64,000 nucleotides of DNA. Origin: Marinomonas spartinae (lineage in GTDB: Bacteria; Pseudomonadota; Gammaproteobacteria; Pseudomonadales; Marinomonadaceae). Each line of letters opens with the position of its first letter. The first letter of the stretch is position 1. The stretch covers positions 372,001 through 436,000 of the forward strand of contig NZ_FLOB01000003.1 in NCBI RefSeq assembly GCF_900089775.1, given 5' to 3'. The position numbers and the translations under genes were made by a program. This document shows positions 54,197 through 64,000 of this stretch, in pieces. The notes beneath the pieces are model-generated. The model ran no database searches, had not been told where the DNA came from, and worked only from the letters and a program-made list of their open reading frames with translations.

Positions 54197-54237
54197 TTTT
54201 GTGCTTATTTTGCTTCAGATGTGAAATAAGCACAAAA
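54197..54237 (+). terminator. Intrinsic terminator between the DUF3426 gene and dusB
   Basis: TTTTGTGCTTATTT (54197-54210) and AAATAAGCACAAAA (54224-54237) form a perfect 14-bp stem with a 13-base loop. TTT follows. It lies at the very end of the zinc-ribbon gene and separates it from dusB-fis. Confidence 0.7.
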
Positions 54238-54352
54238 TTTAGTCAATTTTTTCTCTGTCAAGACTTCAAAAATCCCTATCGACTAGGTATTATTCACGCC
54301 CGCTCGACGGTGTCGCCGATCTTTAACATTCGATTTAGTATTCAGGAACAAT

Positions 54353-55342
54353 ATGGCATTTGCTATTGGCCCATATCGCGTTGACAAACCCGTTATTCTT
54401 GCCCCTATGGCAGGCGTAACAGATTTGCCATTTCGCCGTCTATGCCACCAGCAAGGTGCCGGATTGGTTGTGTCAGAAATGGTCACTTCCGATGTTCGTT
54501 TATGGGGCTCAAATAAGAGTCGTCATCGTCTTATTCATGATGATGAAGTTTCTCCGAGGTCTATTCAAATAGCGGGTGGCGACCCAGAAATGATGGCTCA
54601 AGCGGCTCAACAAAATGTTGAGTTAGGCGCGCAAATCATTGATATCAATATGGGCTGCCCTGCTAAAAAAGTATGCAATAAAGCCGCTGGCTCAGCATTA
54701 CTTAAAGACGAATCACTTGTTCGAGAGATACTAGAGTCGGTTGTAAATAGTGTTCACGTTCCTGTTACATTAAAAATTAGAACAGGCTGGAGCAAAGATC
54801 AGAAGAATGGTCTAGCCGTGGCAAAAATGGCGCAAGATATTGGCATCCAAGCCCTAGCCATTCATGGACGTACCCGAGAATGTAAATTTCAGGGTCATGC
54901 CGAATACGATACGATAGCTGAAATCAAGCAACATCTGTCTATCCCTGTATTTGCCAATGGCGATATTACTGATGCAAAATCCGCTAAATTTGTTAAGGAT
55001 TACACTCAAGCAGATGGCATCATGATAGGTCGTGCAGCTCAAGGAAGACCATGGATTTTCAACGAGATAAATCACTATTTACAGACCAATGAGCTGTTAG
55101 CACCTCCTTCTCTTAATGATGTGCAACAACTTGTTACCAACCATGTGAAAGCCTTGCACGAGTTTTATGGTGATTACCTTGGTGTGCGCATTGCTCGCAA
55201 GCATGTTGGTTGGTATTTACAAACGTTAGCGGACAAAACACAATTTCGTAGCCAATTTAACCGTATAGATAATACGCGCGAACAGCTCGATCAATTGAAC
55301 GAATTCTTTGTTTGTCATATGACAAACGAACCTCGTACTTAA
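54353..55342 (+). CDS. dusB: tRNA-dihydrouridine synthase B
   Basis: A 329-residue TIM-barrel flavoenzyme with PVILAPMAGVTDLPFRRLC near the start, split as PVILAPMAGVTD and LPFRRLC. It has DINMGCPAKKVCNKAAGS (catalytic Cys in GCPAKKVCNK), KIRTGWSK, ALAIHGRTRECKFQGHA and IGRAAQGRPW. These fit DusB, which reduces uridine in the tRNA D-loop. AGGAACAAT precedes the ATG. In gammaproteobacteria dusB and fis share an operon, as here (92 bases between them). Confidence 0.95.
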   Translation: MAFAIGPYRVDKPVILAPMAGVTDLPFRRLCHQQGAGLVVSEMVTSDVRLWGSNKSRHRLIHDDEVSPRSIQIAGGDPEMMAQAAQQNVELGAQIIDINMGCPAKKVCNKAAGSALLKDESLVREILESVVNSVHVPVTLKIRTGWSKDQKNGLAVAKMAQDIGIQALAIHGRTRECKFQGHAEYDTIAEIKQHLSIPVFANGDITDAKSAKFVKDYTQADGIMIGRAAQGRPWIFNEINHYLQTNELLAPPSLNDVQQLVTNHVKALHEFYGDYLGVRIARKHVGWYLQTLADKTQFRSQFNRIDNTREQLDQLNEFFVCHMTNEPRT

Positions 55343-55434
55343 TGTAGCGTTATGAAGATCAGCAGCCATGGGCTTATTGATCTATCATAACAATGTATTA
55401 ATAAACGGTTAGCTTTAAACTAGAAGGTCATTCT

Positions 55435-55713
55435 GTGGTAGAACAAACTCATACTCAAACGTTTCAAGCCGCTTCTTCGGAACAATCACAAACACTGCGT
55501 GATAATGTTGAAAAAGCCCTGCAAAACTACTTCGCTCATCTTGATGGGCAGCCAGTGACTGACTTATACCAGTTAGTCTTAGCCGAGGTTGAGGCACCTC
55601 TGCTCGAGTCTGTCATGAGCTACACTAAAGACAATCAGACTAAAGCGTCAACCATCCTAGGATTAAACCGAGGGACGTTGCGCAAGAAACTGAAACAATA
55701 CGGTATGTTATAG
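55435..55713 (+). CDS. fis: DNA-binding protein Fis
   Basis: A 92-residue nucleoid protein. The C-terminal helix-turn-helix has [25 protein letters not shown], split as [11 protein letters not shown] and [14 protein letters not shown], nearly the family consensus. The N-terminal half ([24 protein letters not shown], split as [10 protein letters not shown] and [13 protein letters not shown]) forms the dimer arms. Fis organises the nucleoid and activates rRNA promoters. The start is GTG at 55435, with AAGG 7 bases upstream. It follows dusB in an operon and is ended by a clear terminator. Confidence 0.95.
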   Translation: MVEQTHTQTFQAASSEQSQTLRDNVEKALQNYFAHLDGQPVTDLYQLVLAEVEAPLLESVMSYTKDNQTKASTILGLNRGTLRKKLKQYGML

Positions 55714-55723
55714 TAAAATTTTA

Positions 55724-55748
55724 AAAGGGCGATTTTCGCCCTTTTTTT
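55724..55748 (+). terminator. Intrinsic terminator after dusB-fis
   Basis: AAAGGGCGA (55724-55732) and TCGCCCTTT (55736-55744) form a 9-bp stem with a three-base loop; a T run follows. Just after the fis stop. Confidence 0.85.
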
Positions 55749-55800
55749 GTTTAGATCGTCCCCTCACTTGTTTAATTAGTAAAAACCAATTGCGAGAACC

Positions 55801-57381
55801 ATGATGGCAAATCACAACACAGTTACTCCAATCAAGCGCGCGTTAATCAGTGTTTCCGACAAAACAGGCATTGTCGATTTCGCTCGTGAATTAACCGCCC
55901 AAGGCGTTGAGATTTTATCAACGGGTGGTACTTACCGCCTACTACTTGATAATGATGTCAAAGCGACTGAAGTATCCGATTACACAGGCTTCCCTGAAAT
56001 GATGGATGGCCGAGTCAAGACGTTACATCCAAAAGTGCATGGTGGCATTCTTGGTCGTCGCGATATGGACAGCGCCATCATGAAAGAACATGGTATCGAC
56101 GAAATCGATATGGTGGTGGTGAATCTTTACCCATTTGAAGCCACTATTGAACGCCCTGATTGCGATTTGCCAATGGCCATCGAAAACATCGATATCGGTG
56201 GACCTACCATGGTTCGTTCCGCAGCAAAAAACCATAAAGATGTTGCCATTGTCGTCTCTCCTACTCACTACGAGGAGATTCTGACCTCATTGAAAGAAGA
56301 TGGTGGCCTAACTTACGAACAACGTTTTGATCTTGCGGTAAAAGCGTTCGAACATACCGCTCACTACGATGGAGCGATTGCTAATTTCCTTGGTAAAAAA
56401 GTCAGTGGCGGCAGTGAAGATTTCGCACGCACCTTCAACTTACAATTCAACAAGCAAGAAGAAATGCGTTACGGCGAAAACCCACATCAAAAAGCCGCGT
56501 TTTATGTTGAAGCAAGCCCCAAAGAAGCCTCTATCAGCACCGCGAAGCAACTTCAAGGCAAGGCCTTATCTTACAACAATATCGCCGACACGGATGCGGC
56601 CCTTGAGTGTGTTAAGAGCTTTGACAAGCCCGCTTGTGTGATTGTTAAACACGCCAACCCTTGCGGCGTAGCAACCGCTAGCAACCAGTTGGACGCTTAT
56701 GAATTAGCTTTCCAGACAGATCCAACCTCCGCATTCGGTGGCATCATCGCTTTCAACCAAGAGTTGGATGCGCAAACAGCCCAAGCCATTGTCGATCGTC
56801 AGTTTGTTGAAGTGATCATCGCTCCAAGCGTAAGCAAAGAAGCAGCAGAAGTCGTGGCGGCGAAACAAAATGTACGTTTGCTTGAATGTGGCCAATGGTC
56901 GAATGACAAACCCGCCGCACTTGATTACAAGCGCGTCAACGGCGGTTTGTTGGTTCAAGATCGTGACGATGGCACCATCACACTTGATGACCTTAAAATT
57001 GTCTCTAAGCGCCAGCCTAGCGAAGCAGAATTAAACGATTTATTGTTTGCTTGGAAAGTTGCAAAATTCGTTAAATCCAATGCTATTGTGTATGCCAAAG
57101 CGGAACAAACCATCGGCGTCGGCGCAGGACAAATGAGCCGAGTTTACAGTGCCAAAATTGCCGGCATTAAAGCAGCGGATGAAAACTTAGAAGTGGCTGG
57201 CTCTGTGATGGCCTCTGATGCCTTTTTCCCATTCCGTGATGGTATTGATGCAGCGGCTCAAGCAGGCATTAACGCTGTCATTCAGCCAGGTGGTTCAATG
57301 CGTGATGCAGAAGTCATCGCTGCGGCAGACGAAGCTGGCATGGCAATGGTCTTTACTGGTATGCGTCATTTCCGCCATTAA
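55801..57381 (+). CDS. purH: Bifunctional AICAR transformylase / IMP cyclohydrolase
   Basis: A 526-residue bifunctional enzyme. The N-terminal cyclohydrolase (about 1-200; [20 protein letters not shown], split as [11 protein letters not shown] and IVDFARELT, with GGTYRLL and [19 protein letters not shown] motifs) closes the IMP ring. The C-terminal transformylase (about 200-526; [31 protein letters not shown] and VGAGQMSRV) adds formyl from 10-formyl-THF. It completes IMP synthesis. purD follows 113 bases downstream and may be co-transcribed. Start at the first of two adjacent ATGs; the second is as plausible. Confidence 0.96.
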   Translation: MMANHNTVTPIKRALISVSDKTGIVDFARELTAQGVEILSTGGTYRLLLDNDVKATEVSDYTGFPEMMDGRVKTLHPKVHGGILGRRDMDSAIMKEHGIDEIDMVVVNLYPFEATIERPDCDLPMAIENIDIGGPTMVRSAAKNHKDVAIVVSPTHYEEILTSLKEDGGLTYEQRFDLAVKAFEHTAHYDGAIANFLGKKVSGGSEDFARTFNLQFNKQEEMRYGENPHQKAAFYVEASPKEASISTAKQLQGKALSYNNIADTDAALECVKSFDKPACVIVKHANPCGVATASNQLDAYELAFQTDPTSAFGGIIAFNQELDAQTAQAIVDRQFVEVIIAPSVSKEAAEVVAAKQNVRLLECGQWSNDKPAALDYKRVNGGLLVQDRDDGTITLDDLKIVSKRQPSEAELNDLLFAWKVAKFVKSNAIVYAKAEQTIGVGAGQMSRVYSAKIAGIKAADENLEVAGSVMASDAFFPFRDGIDAAAQAGINAVIQPGGSMRDAEVIAAADEAGMAMVFTGMRHFRH

Positions 57382-57493
57382 AGAGACGTCACTAAAGAGA
57401 CATCATTATAAAACGTCACTTTAAAAGAACGCTATTGAACGACTAGTCAGAGGCTAATATTCGCCTCTGACTGACAATATAAAGGATAAGATA

Positions 57494-58780
57494 ATGAAGG
57501 TTCTTATTATTGGTAACGGTGGCCGCGAGCATGCTTTAGCATGGAAAACCGCCCAATCAGACGACGTCACTACCGTGTTTGTGGCGCTAGGTAATGCGGG
57601 CACATCAACAGAAGACAAAGTCGAAAATGTTAATATTGGTGTGACAGACATCCCCGAACTGGTTGCATTTGCGAAAAAAGAAAACATCGATCTAACCATT
57701 GTTGGCCCTGAAGCCCCTCTAGTTATTGGTGTGGTTGATGCCTTCGAAAAAGAAGGCCTGTCTATTTTCGGACCAACCGCAGCCGCCGCTCAACTAGAAG
57801 GCTCTAAAGCTTTCACTAAAGACTTTTTGGCTCGTCACAATATACCAACCGCAGCCTATGGTAACTTCACAGAAATTGAGCCTGCTGTCGCGTACATTAA
57901 AGAACAAGGTGCACCAATCGTTGTCAAAGCAGATGGCCTAGCCGCTGGAAAAGGGGTGATATTGGCGCAAACTGAAGCCGAAGCCATTGCTGCAGTGGAA
58001 GACATGTTACAAGGCAACTCCTTTGGTGATGCAGGAAATCGCGTTGTCATCGAAGAGTTCTTAGTGGGTGAAGAAGCCAGCTTTATCTGTATGGTGGATG
58101 GCGAAAGCGTCCTCCCTATGGCCAGCAGCCAAGACCATAAAGCCCGTGACAACGGTGATAAAGGCCCTAATACAGGTGGTATGGGGGCCTATTCCCCTGC
58201 TCCAGTGGTGACGCCTGAGATCCATGATCGCATTATGAATGAAGTCATTATGCCAACCGTAAAAGGCATGAATGCAGAAGGTAATCGCTACCGTGGCTTC
58301 TTATATGCTGGCGTGATGATTGCCCCTGATGGCACTCCTAAAACGCTTGAATATAACTGCCGTTTTGGTGACCCTGAAACACAGCCAATTATGATGCGTT
58401 TACGCTCTGACTTAGCGAAAATGTGTTTAGCGGCCATTAATGGCGAACTGGACACCGTTGAAGCCGATTGGGATCCTCGAGCTAGTCTGGGTGTAGTATT
58501 AGCGGCTGGCGGCTACCCTGCCGATTACGCAAAAGGCGATGCTATCTCTGGTCTGAACACCCCTCTTCCAGCACATCAGAAAGTATTCCAAGCGGGTACA
58601 GCAATACAAGATGGCCAAACCGTCACCAACGGTGGCCGTGTACTATGTGCCGTCTCTCTAGGTGATACCGTTGCAGACGCTCAAGCAGGGGCTTATGAAG
58701 TGGTGAATACATTGTCTTGGGAAAATGTCTACTTTCGCACCGACATTGGTCATCGTGCTATTTCTCGCGAACAGAAATAA
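57494..58780 (+). CDS. purD: Phosphoribosylamine-glycine ligase
   Basis: A 428-residue ATP-grasp enzyme of full length. It starts KVLIIGNGGREHALAWK, the N-terminal nucleotide-binding sequence. VKADGLAAGKGVILA is the ATP-grasp loop, and GDKGPNTGGMGAYSPAPVV and YNCRFGDPETQPIM are GARS signatures. It joins glycine to phosphoribosylamine in purine synthesis. AAAGGATAAG precedes the ATG. A strong terminator follows and separates it from the convergent nuo operon. Confidence 0.96.
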   Translation: MKVLIIGNGGREHALAWKTAQSDDVTTVFVALGNAGTSTEDKVENVNIGVTDIPELVAFAKKENIDLTIVGPEAPLVIGVVDAFEKEGLSIFGPTAAAAQLEGSKAFTKDFLARHNIPTAAYGNFTEIEPAVAYIKEQGAPIVVKADGLAAGKGVILAQTEAEAIAAVEDMLQGNSFGDAGNRVVIEEFLVGEEASFICMVDGESVLPMASSQDHKARDNGDKGPNTGGMGAYSPAPVVTPEIHDRIMNEVIMPTVKGMNAEGNRYRGFLYAGVMIAPDGTPKTLEYNCRFGDPETQPIMMRLRSDLAKMCLAAINGELDTVEADWDPRASLGVVLAAGGYPADYAKGDAISGLNTPLPAHQKVFQAGTAIQDGQTVTNGGRVLCAVSLGDTVADAQAGAYEVVNTLSWENVYFRTDIGHRAISREQK

Positions 58781-58793
58781 CATTCGCACTCGT

Positions 58794-58827
58794 AAAAAAA
58801 AGGCTCGTCATCAACGAGCCTTTTTTG
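58794..58827. terminator. Bidirectional terminator between purD and nuoN
   Basis: AGGCTCGT (58801-58808) and ACGAGCCT (58814-58821) form an 8-bp stem with a five-base loop, flanked by AAAAAAA on the left and TTTTTT on the right. It can serve both convergent operons. Confidence 0.85.
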
Positions 58828-58889
58828 TTGTTTCCATTTTTATTGGAGTATTGGCAACGACAAAATATGCACACTAGCCAATAACAAGA

Positions 58890-60350
58890 CTACCAAGGTT
58901 TAGCGAATTGAACACAGTCAATTAATGGTTGAGGATATACCCCTAAGATAACCACAATAGCGGCAGAGACAAGCAGTACCAAAGCACCCGCTTTTATAGA
59001 CAAACTACTTGTTTCAACCACCTCTGCAACATGGCCATTAAGAGAAGGTAAGAAAACACTGACGGCCACTCTCAAATAGTAGTAAAGACCAATCGCACTA
59101 CCCACCACAACAGCGGCACTTAACCACCACAATGAGCCTTGCATCGCGACAGCAAGAACATAAAACTTACCAATGAAGCCAAGCGTCATAGGAATACCCG
59201 CTAAGGACAACATCATAAGACTCATAACCACAGCAATAAGTGGACGACGCTTAAAGAGACCTCGGTAGTCAGAGATTTCTTCAACATCCTGACCTCTGTT
59301 AGGGCTGGACAGTAAACTCACTGCTCCAAAGCTCCCCAAGCTCGCGAATAGATAGCCGACCAAGTATACACCCGTTGTTTCAATCGCCAATTGACGGTCT
59401 TTAATAGCCACAAGCACAATGAGCAAATACCCCAAATGTGCAATGGAAGAATACCCCAACAAACGCTTAATATTCGTTTGCGAAACTGCCATAAAGTTAC
59501 CAAACAGAATCGAGGCAATTGCTATCACACTCAAAACTAATTTCACTGATGGCAAATCAATCAAAGGCGCTTCAATAAAGATGCGCACCAACACAGCAAA
59601 AATCGCAATCTTACTGCTGGTTGCTAAGAAGGTTGCAACAGGAGCTGGCGCACCTTGATACACATCGGGTGTCCATAAATGGAATGGTGCCAAGGACAGC
59701 TTAAAGCAAATCCCCACTAGCAACATACCGATCCCCACCAACAGCAAAGGCTGCTGATCCATACTTTGACCTAAGCCGCTTGCAATACCCGCAAAAGACA
59801 AAGTCCCCGTGTCAGCATATAAAAGCGCCATGCCAAACAGCATAAACGCCGAGGCTCCTGCAGATAGCAGCATATATTTTATCGACGCTTCTAACGAAGG
59901 CTTCTGCTGAAAAACATAACCAACTAAACCAAACAATGGCAAAGAGACCAGCTCAATGCCTAAGAACAGTGTGGCAATATGATTTGCGCAAGCCAACAAA
60001 ATAGCCCCGCCAGTTGAAATCAATACCAATAAATAAAATTCATCTTTATTATCTTGATGCTCTTTCAACCATGAATAGCCAAAGATACAAGTAGCGAGTC
60101 CTGCTATCAGTACTAAAGCTGAATAGAACAGGGTAAAGCCATCTACTTGTAGCAGAGACGTAAGATGAGCCGGAATATCACCGGAAACAAAAAACAATGA
60201 CAAGATCGCGGCAATAAGCCCAATTATACTAAGACCAGCCGTCATTTTATGACAACGTCGCCAAGCAATGGCAAGCATCACCACAATGACCGATAGATCA
60301 ACGATCAAAAGTGGCGAGAAAGCGGCCAGCTGTTGAATACTAATGCTCAT
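58890..60350 (-). CDS. nuoN: NADH-quinone oxidoreductase subunit N
   Basis: A 486-residue inner-membrane protein with about 14 helices, an antiporter-like subunit of complex I. Conserved features are the lysine in the discontinuous helix ([26 protein letters not shown] segment, split as [13 protein letters not shown] and [11 protein letters not shown]) and [17 protein letters not shown]. It is one of the proton-pumping subunits. It starts 6 bases after nuoM on the same strand and is the last gene of the nuo operon. Confidence 0.95.
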   Translation of the reverse strand: MSISIQQLAAFSPLLIVDLSVIVVMLAIAWRRCHKMTAGLSIIGLIAAILSLFFVSGDIPAHLTSLLQVDGFTLFYSALVLIAGLATCIFGYSWLKEHQDNKDEFYLLVLISTGGAILLACANHIATLFLGIELVSLPLFGLVGYVFQQKPSLEASIKYMLLSAGASAFMLFGMALLYADTGTLSFAGIASGLGQSMDQQPLLLVGIGMLLVGICFKLSLAPFHLWTPDVYQGAPAPVATFLATSSKIAIFAVLVRIFIEAPLIDLPSVKLVLSVIAIASILFGNFMAVSQTNIKRLLGYSSIAHLGYLLIVLVAIKDRQLAIETTGVYLVGYLFASLGSFGAVSLLSSPNRGQDVEEISDYRGLFKRRPLIAVVMSLMMLSLAGIPMTLGFIGKFYVLAVAMQGSLWWLSAAVVVGSAIGLYYYLRVAVSVFLPSLNGHVAEVVETSSLSIKAGALVLLVSAAIVVILGVYPQPLIDCVQFAKPW

Positions 60351-60356
60351 GGAAAA

Positions 60357-61898
60357 TTACAGCCCTGTGGTTGATATACCTGTGATTGATAGAGATGAAG
60401 CCGTCATAAAATAATGCTGAATATTGGCAATCGCAGCATGAGACGTCTCAAGCACACCTTGCGGAAAGATACCCAACAGCACTAACAACACCACTAAAGA
60501 AAGAATCATTGAGAACTCTCTTATCGACATAACTGCCAATGGCGCGTCCGATTTCGCTTCACCATAATATGCACGATGAATCATGACGAGAGAGTAAATC
60601 GACGCAAACACCACACCAAACGTCGAAATAATGGTAATTAAAGGCACAACCTTATAACTACCAAATAACATCATAAACTCACCTACAAAGTTACCTGTTC
60701 CCGGCATCCCCAGAGAGGCGACCGCAAAAAACATCGATAAGCCGGGCAAATAACGTAAACGCCCCCACAGGCCCCCCATCTCTCTCATGTCTCGAGTGCC
60801 TATACGCTCGTAGAGCTGACCACAAAGGATGAATAGACCAGCAGCAGACAAACCATGAGCGATCATCATGACAATCGCACCTTGATAAGCAAGCTGGCTG
60901 CCAGTGTAGATGGCCACCATAACGAGCCCCATATGGGACACACTGCTGTATGCAACCAACCGCTTAATGTCGGTTTGAGAGAAGGCCAACCAAGCTCCGT
61001 AGAAAATACTAATGACCCCTAACCACATCGCAATCGGCGCAAACTCGGCAGAAGCATGTGGAAAAAATGGCAACACAAAGCGCAATAAGCCATAAGCCGC
61101 TGTTTTCAGAAGCAAACCAGCAAGATCTACTGAGCCGGCAGTAGGCGACTGAGCATGAGCATCCGCTAACCATCCGTGCAATGGGATCAAAGGCATTTTC
61201 ACCGCAAAAGCAACAAAGAAGCCAAGCATCAACAGGTAAGCCACTGGACTGCTCATCTTGGTGCCAATCAGATGGTTATAATCAAAGGTCCAAACCCCTG
61301 TTGCACGATAATGCACAAACACCAGACCAATGATTGCCACCAACATAACCAAGCCGCTGACCTGGGTATAGATGAAAAACTTAATCGCGGTCGCAATTCG
61401 TGTACGCTCATCCGACCCTTTATGACCCCAAAGTGCGATCAAGAAGAACATAGGAATCAGCATCATCTCCCAGAAGAAGAAGAATAGGAACATATCGATC
61501 GCTAGGAAGACCCCCATTACACCACCGACAATCCACAACAGATTTAGATGGAAAAGACCTTCTCGCTTATCCACTTCGTTCCAAGAGCACACGATAGAAA
61601 GCAAGCCTAGAAAAGCCGTTAACACCACCATCAGCAGTGATAAGCCATCCAACGCGAAATGAAACGAAATACCGAATCGAGGAATCCACGGCAAAATAAA
61701 CTCAGATTGCCATTGTGGGATACCCTGGGGCATGGCCAATGAAAAATGCCCCTGCCCCCACATCATCAGTGATAATAATAAAGTTAGCACCATGGAGAGC
61801 ACAGCTATCCAACGAGGTAACGCTCGACTAAAGCGTTCGCTCTGCCAACACAACAAACCGCCAATAAAAGGCAGGAGAATGAGCCAAGGTAATAGCAT
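60357..61898 (-). CDS. nuoM: NADH-quinone oxidoreductase subunit M
   Basis: A 513-residue inner-membrane protein with about 14 helices, antiporter-like. FFFWEMMLIPMFFLIALWG holds the key Glu, AVKMPLIPLHGWLADAHAQSP is split here as AVKMPLIPLHGWL and ADAHAQSP with the pumping Lys, and IKRLVAYSSVSHMGLVM is the second signature. It pumps protons in complex I. It lies between nuoL (51 bases upstream) and nuoN (6 bases downstream). Length fits the family. Confidence 0.95.
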   Translation of the reverse strand: MLLPWLILLPFIGGLLCWQSERFSRALPRWIAVLSMVLTLLLSLMMWGQGHFSLAMPQGIPQWQSEFILPWIPRFGISFHFALDGLSLLMVVLTAFLGLLSIVCSWNEVDKREGLFHLNLLWIVGGVMGVFLAIDMFLFFFFWEMMLIPMFFLIALWGHKGSDERTRIATAIKFFIYTQVSGLVMLVAIIGLVFVHYRATGVWTFDYNHLIGTKMSSPVAYLLMLGFFVAFAVKMPLIPLHGWLADAHAQSPTAGSVDLAGLLLKTAAYGLLRFVLPFFPHASAEFAPIAMWLGVISIFYGAWLAFSQTDIKRLVAYSSVSHMGLVMVAIYTGSQLAYQGAIVMMIAHGLSAAGLFILCGQLYERIGTRDMREMGGLWGRLRYLPGLSMFFAVASLGMPGTGNFVGEFMMLFGSYKVVPLITIISTFGVVFASIYSLVMIHRAYYGEAKSDAPLAVMSIREFSMILSLVVLLVLLGIFPQGVLETSHAAIANIQHYFMTASSLSITGISTTGL

Positions 61899-61949
61899 GG
61901 CGTTATATGATCCTCTTCAATTGATAACTCTCACTAAAGCCCATCTGGA

Positions 61950-63791
61950 TTAGCTCCAAAGCAATAGGCCTAACACGACCACCGCACCCATTCCAATCGA
62001 TGCGATATACCAACGAACTTGGCCATTTTCACTTAGAGCTAGCCCTTTATTAGAGCCGATCACGAGAAAACGAAGACTGTCTATCGTTGCATTAATAGGG
62101 TCTCGGCGAAGCAGGCGCGCAATACCCAAGTAAGGCCGCACAAACAATTGGTCGTATAACCAATCGAAGCCCCATGCATGAAACCAGTATTGACCCAACA
62201 ACCGACCCAGACCAGTCTTGGCAATTTTACTCACCAAACGTCTATCACCTAGCCATAGGAAGGCCGCAATCAAAACACCAGCAACAGCACAGCCACCAGA
62301 AATCAACTGCACCACCATGGACTCATGCCCGGGCATCGCGGGTAACGCTTTTTCAAGAGGCTGCTTAATAAGAGCACCAACAAAAGTAGACAAAACCATC
62401 AAAACAAGCAGTGGAAGGTAATGAGAAATACCACGCCCCGGAGTGGCTTTGATCTGGTCTTGACCATGGAAAGCAATGAAAATCATACGGAAGGTATACA
62501 AGCCTGTTAAAAACGCCCCTACCAAACCTGCAGTCAATAAATTGATATGCCCAGTGGCCAGCGCACCAGAAAGAATTTCATCTTTACTGTAGAAACCTGC
62601 TGTGACAATCGGTAGTGCCGCCAGAGCGCCACCACCGACTAAGAAGCAGGTGTACACGAATGGGATATGCTTACGTAACCCGCCCATTTTGAAGATATTT
62701 TGCTCGTGGTGGCAGGCGATAATGACCGATCCTGCAGACAAGAACAATAACGCTTTAAAGAAGGCGTGAATCATCAAATGGAAAATCGCGGCATCCCACG
62801 CTTGTACTCCCAAAGCCAAAAACATATAACCAATTTGACTCATGGTGGAATAAGCGAGTACACGTTTTATATCAGTCTGAACCAACGCGGCAAACCCAGC
62901 AATGACTAAGGTAATTGCGCCGATGATACCGACTAAGTGCAACACTTCAGGCGACAATAAGAACAAAGTATGCGTACGTGCAATCAAGTACACACCAGCG
63001 GTTACCATGGTCGCAGCATGAATCAAGGCAGACACTGGCGTTGGACCAGCCATCGCGTCAGCCAACCAAGTTTGCAATGGTAGCTGAGCAGATTTACCTA
63101 CTGCGCCACCAAGCAACATTAAGGTTGCCCAAAACATAACCGACGAGCCCACCGCAACTTGACCAGGCGCAATAGAGGCCAATTTTTCGATATTTAACGT
63201 GCCAAACTGGGTATATAGAATAAAGAGCGCAAAGGCTAGAAAGACATCACCAACACGTGTCACGATGAAGGCTTTTAATGCCGCTGCGAGATTATCACGA
63301 CCTTCATAATAGAAACCAATCAGCAAATAACTGCATAACCCTACGCCTTCCCAACCAAGGTAAAGCAACAATAAGTTATCGGCTAACACCAATATCAACA
63401 TGCTGGCAATAAACAAGTTGGTGTAAGTAAAAAAGCGAGAATAGCCCTTGTCACCACGCATATACCACGAAGCGAACAGATGAATAAGCGAGCCAACACC
63501 CGTTATCACGCACATCATAGTGAAAGACAAACCATCTAAATGCAGCGTGGCTTGAATATCAAAATTCCCTTGGTGAATCCAGGTCCACAAAGGTTGATTG
63601 AATGATACGATCTGACCTGCATAGAGCTTCGGCAAATAATCGATACCAATGTAAACAGTCGTCAATGCCGCCAGCATAACAGAACCAACACCAATGACAG
63701 CAGAAAAATTCTCCGACCAGCGGCCACGAGAAAACGCCAGCAATAGAAAACCGATTAACGGCAACAGAATAGTTAAGTAAAGTAAATTCAT
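61950..63791 (-). CDS. nuoL: NADH-quinone oxidoreductase subunit L
   Basis: A 613-residue inner-membrane protein, the distal pump of complex I, with about 16 helices and the long lateral helix near the C-terminus. Signatures are [20 protein letters not shown], split as [12 protein letters not shown] and [40 protein letters not shown], split as [11 protein letters not shown] and [20 protein letters not shown], and [17 protein letters not shown]. The start overlaps nuoK by 4 bases (ATGA). Confidence 0.95.
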   Translation of the reverse strand: MNLLYLTILLPLIGFLLLAFSRGRWSENFSAVIGVGSVMLAALTTVYIGIDYLPKLYAGQIVSFNQPLWTWIHQGNFDIQATLHLDGLSFTMMCVITGVGSLIHLFASWYMRGDKGYSRFFTYTNLFIASMLILVLADNLLLLYLGWEGVGLCSYLLIGFYYEGRDNLAAALKAFIVTRVGDVFLAFALFILYTQFGTLNIEKLASIAPGQVAVGSSVMFWATLMLLGGAVGKSAQLPLQTWLADAMAGPTPVSALIHAATMVTAGVYLIARTHTLFLLSPEVLHLVGIIGAITLVIAGFAALVQTDIKRVLAYSTMSQIGYMFLALGVQAWDAAIFHLMIHAFFKALLFLSAGSVIIACHHEQNIFKMGGLRKHIPFVYTCFLVGGGALAALPIVTAGFYSKDEILSGALATGHINLLTAGLVGAFLTGLYTFRMIFIAFHGQDQIKATPGRGISHYLPLLVLMVLSTFVGALIKQPLEKALPAMPGHESMVVQLISGGCAVAGVLIAAFLWLGDRRLVSKIAKTGLGRLLGQYWFHAWGFDWLYDQLFVRPYLGIARLLRRDPINATIDSLRFLVIGSNKGLALSENGQVRWYIASIGMGAVVVLGLLLWS

Positions 63792-64000
63792 CCGCGCATC
63801 TCACTGACAGTATCTACGTTCAAAGACTGGTTACGTCGATGCAATTGCAGCAACAAAGCCAAACCAATACTGGCTTCTGCCGCAGCCAGACTGATAGCCA
63901 AAATGTACATAATCTGACCATCTGCTTGCTGCCAGTAACTCCCCGTTGCAACAAATGCGAGCGCCGCCGCATTAATCATCACTTCAAGAGAGATCAACAT
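63788..64000 (-). CDS. nuoK: NADH-quinone oxidoreductase subunit K (partial, runs off the right edge)
   Basis: The last 70 residues of NuoK, a three-helix subunit of complex I of about 100 residues. Features: [15 protein letters not shown] (helix 2, with a conserved Glu for proton transfer), [26 protein letters not shown], split as [16 protein letters not shown] and [10 protein letters not shown] (helix 3, second Glu), and the C-terminal VSEMRG. The true start lies beyond base 64000. It overlaps nuoL by 4 bases, so the genes are translationally coupled. Confidence 0.95.
   Translation of the reverse strand: MLISLEVMINAAALAFVATGSYWQQADGQIMYILAISLAAAEASIGLALLLQLHRRNQSLNVDTVSEMRG

Noticed and set aside
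1..64000. tRNA, rRNA, CRISPR arrays and insertion sequences
   Set aside because: None could be recognised by eye on either strand; regular repeat-spacer patterns and transposase motifs are absent.

Overview
The window is a chromosomal segment from a marine gammaproteobacterium of the Oceanospirillales type, most like Marinomonas. This is inferred from the gene order prmA / DUF3426 zinc-ribbon gene / dusB-fis / purH / purD, accB-accC next to dsbD, a proton-pumping nuo operon, an APS-type CysH and marine osmolyte genes. It is a call by eye; no database search was run. I see no rRNA, tRNA, CRISPR array, IS element or prophage.

Layout. 1-3.6 kb (minus strand): a TolC-like outer-membrane lipoprotein, a short periplasmic adaptor and the N-terminus of a giant DUF4347 adhesin that runs off the left edge. 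3.9-8.1 kb (minus): a compact five-gene operon with a GNAT acetyltransferase, a PRMT-like methyltransferase, a formyltransferase-fold protein without recognisable catalytic residues and two tail-collar (MdpB-like) proteins, closed by a strong terminator. This is the best candidate for an undescribed system. 8.5-12.6 kb: an MFS exporter, a TetR regulator and a divergent trpBA pair whose promoter overlaps a perfect TetR-like operator. 12.7-22 kb: four LysR regulators among metabolic genes: a BCCT-transporter stub, an Fe(II)/2OG dioxygenase, a DddP-like M24 metalloenzyme, a trans-sulfuration PLP enzyme, a homocysteine S-methyltransferase and an EamA exporter. This looks like methylated-sulfur or osmolyte metabolism.

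22.1-25.2 kb: a three-gene GT2 / VTT / GT39 operon, probably for sugar modification of lipid A or another envelope lipid. 25.7-27.0 kb: a decayed N-acetylglucosamine locus. One deletion appears to have joined nagA (minus) to its divergent GntR-type regulator (plus), removing both N-termini; both remnants also carry in-frame stops. 27-36.8 kb: MarC, DUF3422, a PleD-like GGDEF response regulator, a secreted unknown protein, a GH79-type glycosidase, an orphan VasI-like protein, a GAF-EAL phosphodiesterase and nadE. 37-39.4 kb: a four-gene minor-pseudopilin operon.

39.5-64 kb is largely core genome: a hydrolase, pabB, a CoA pyrophosphatase, cysH, an HTH-only LysR protein, a dGTPase, GNAT, DUF2333, a TPR lipoprotein, dsbD, accBC, prmA, the zinc-ribbon DUF3426 gene, dusB-fis, purH, purD and the distal nuo genes (nuoK partial, L, M, N). 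Clear intrinsic terminators mark the ends of trpBA, the EamA gene, accC, the DUF3426 gene, fis and purD.
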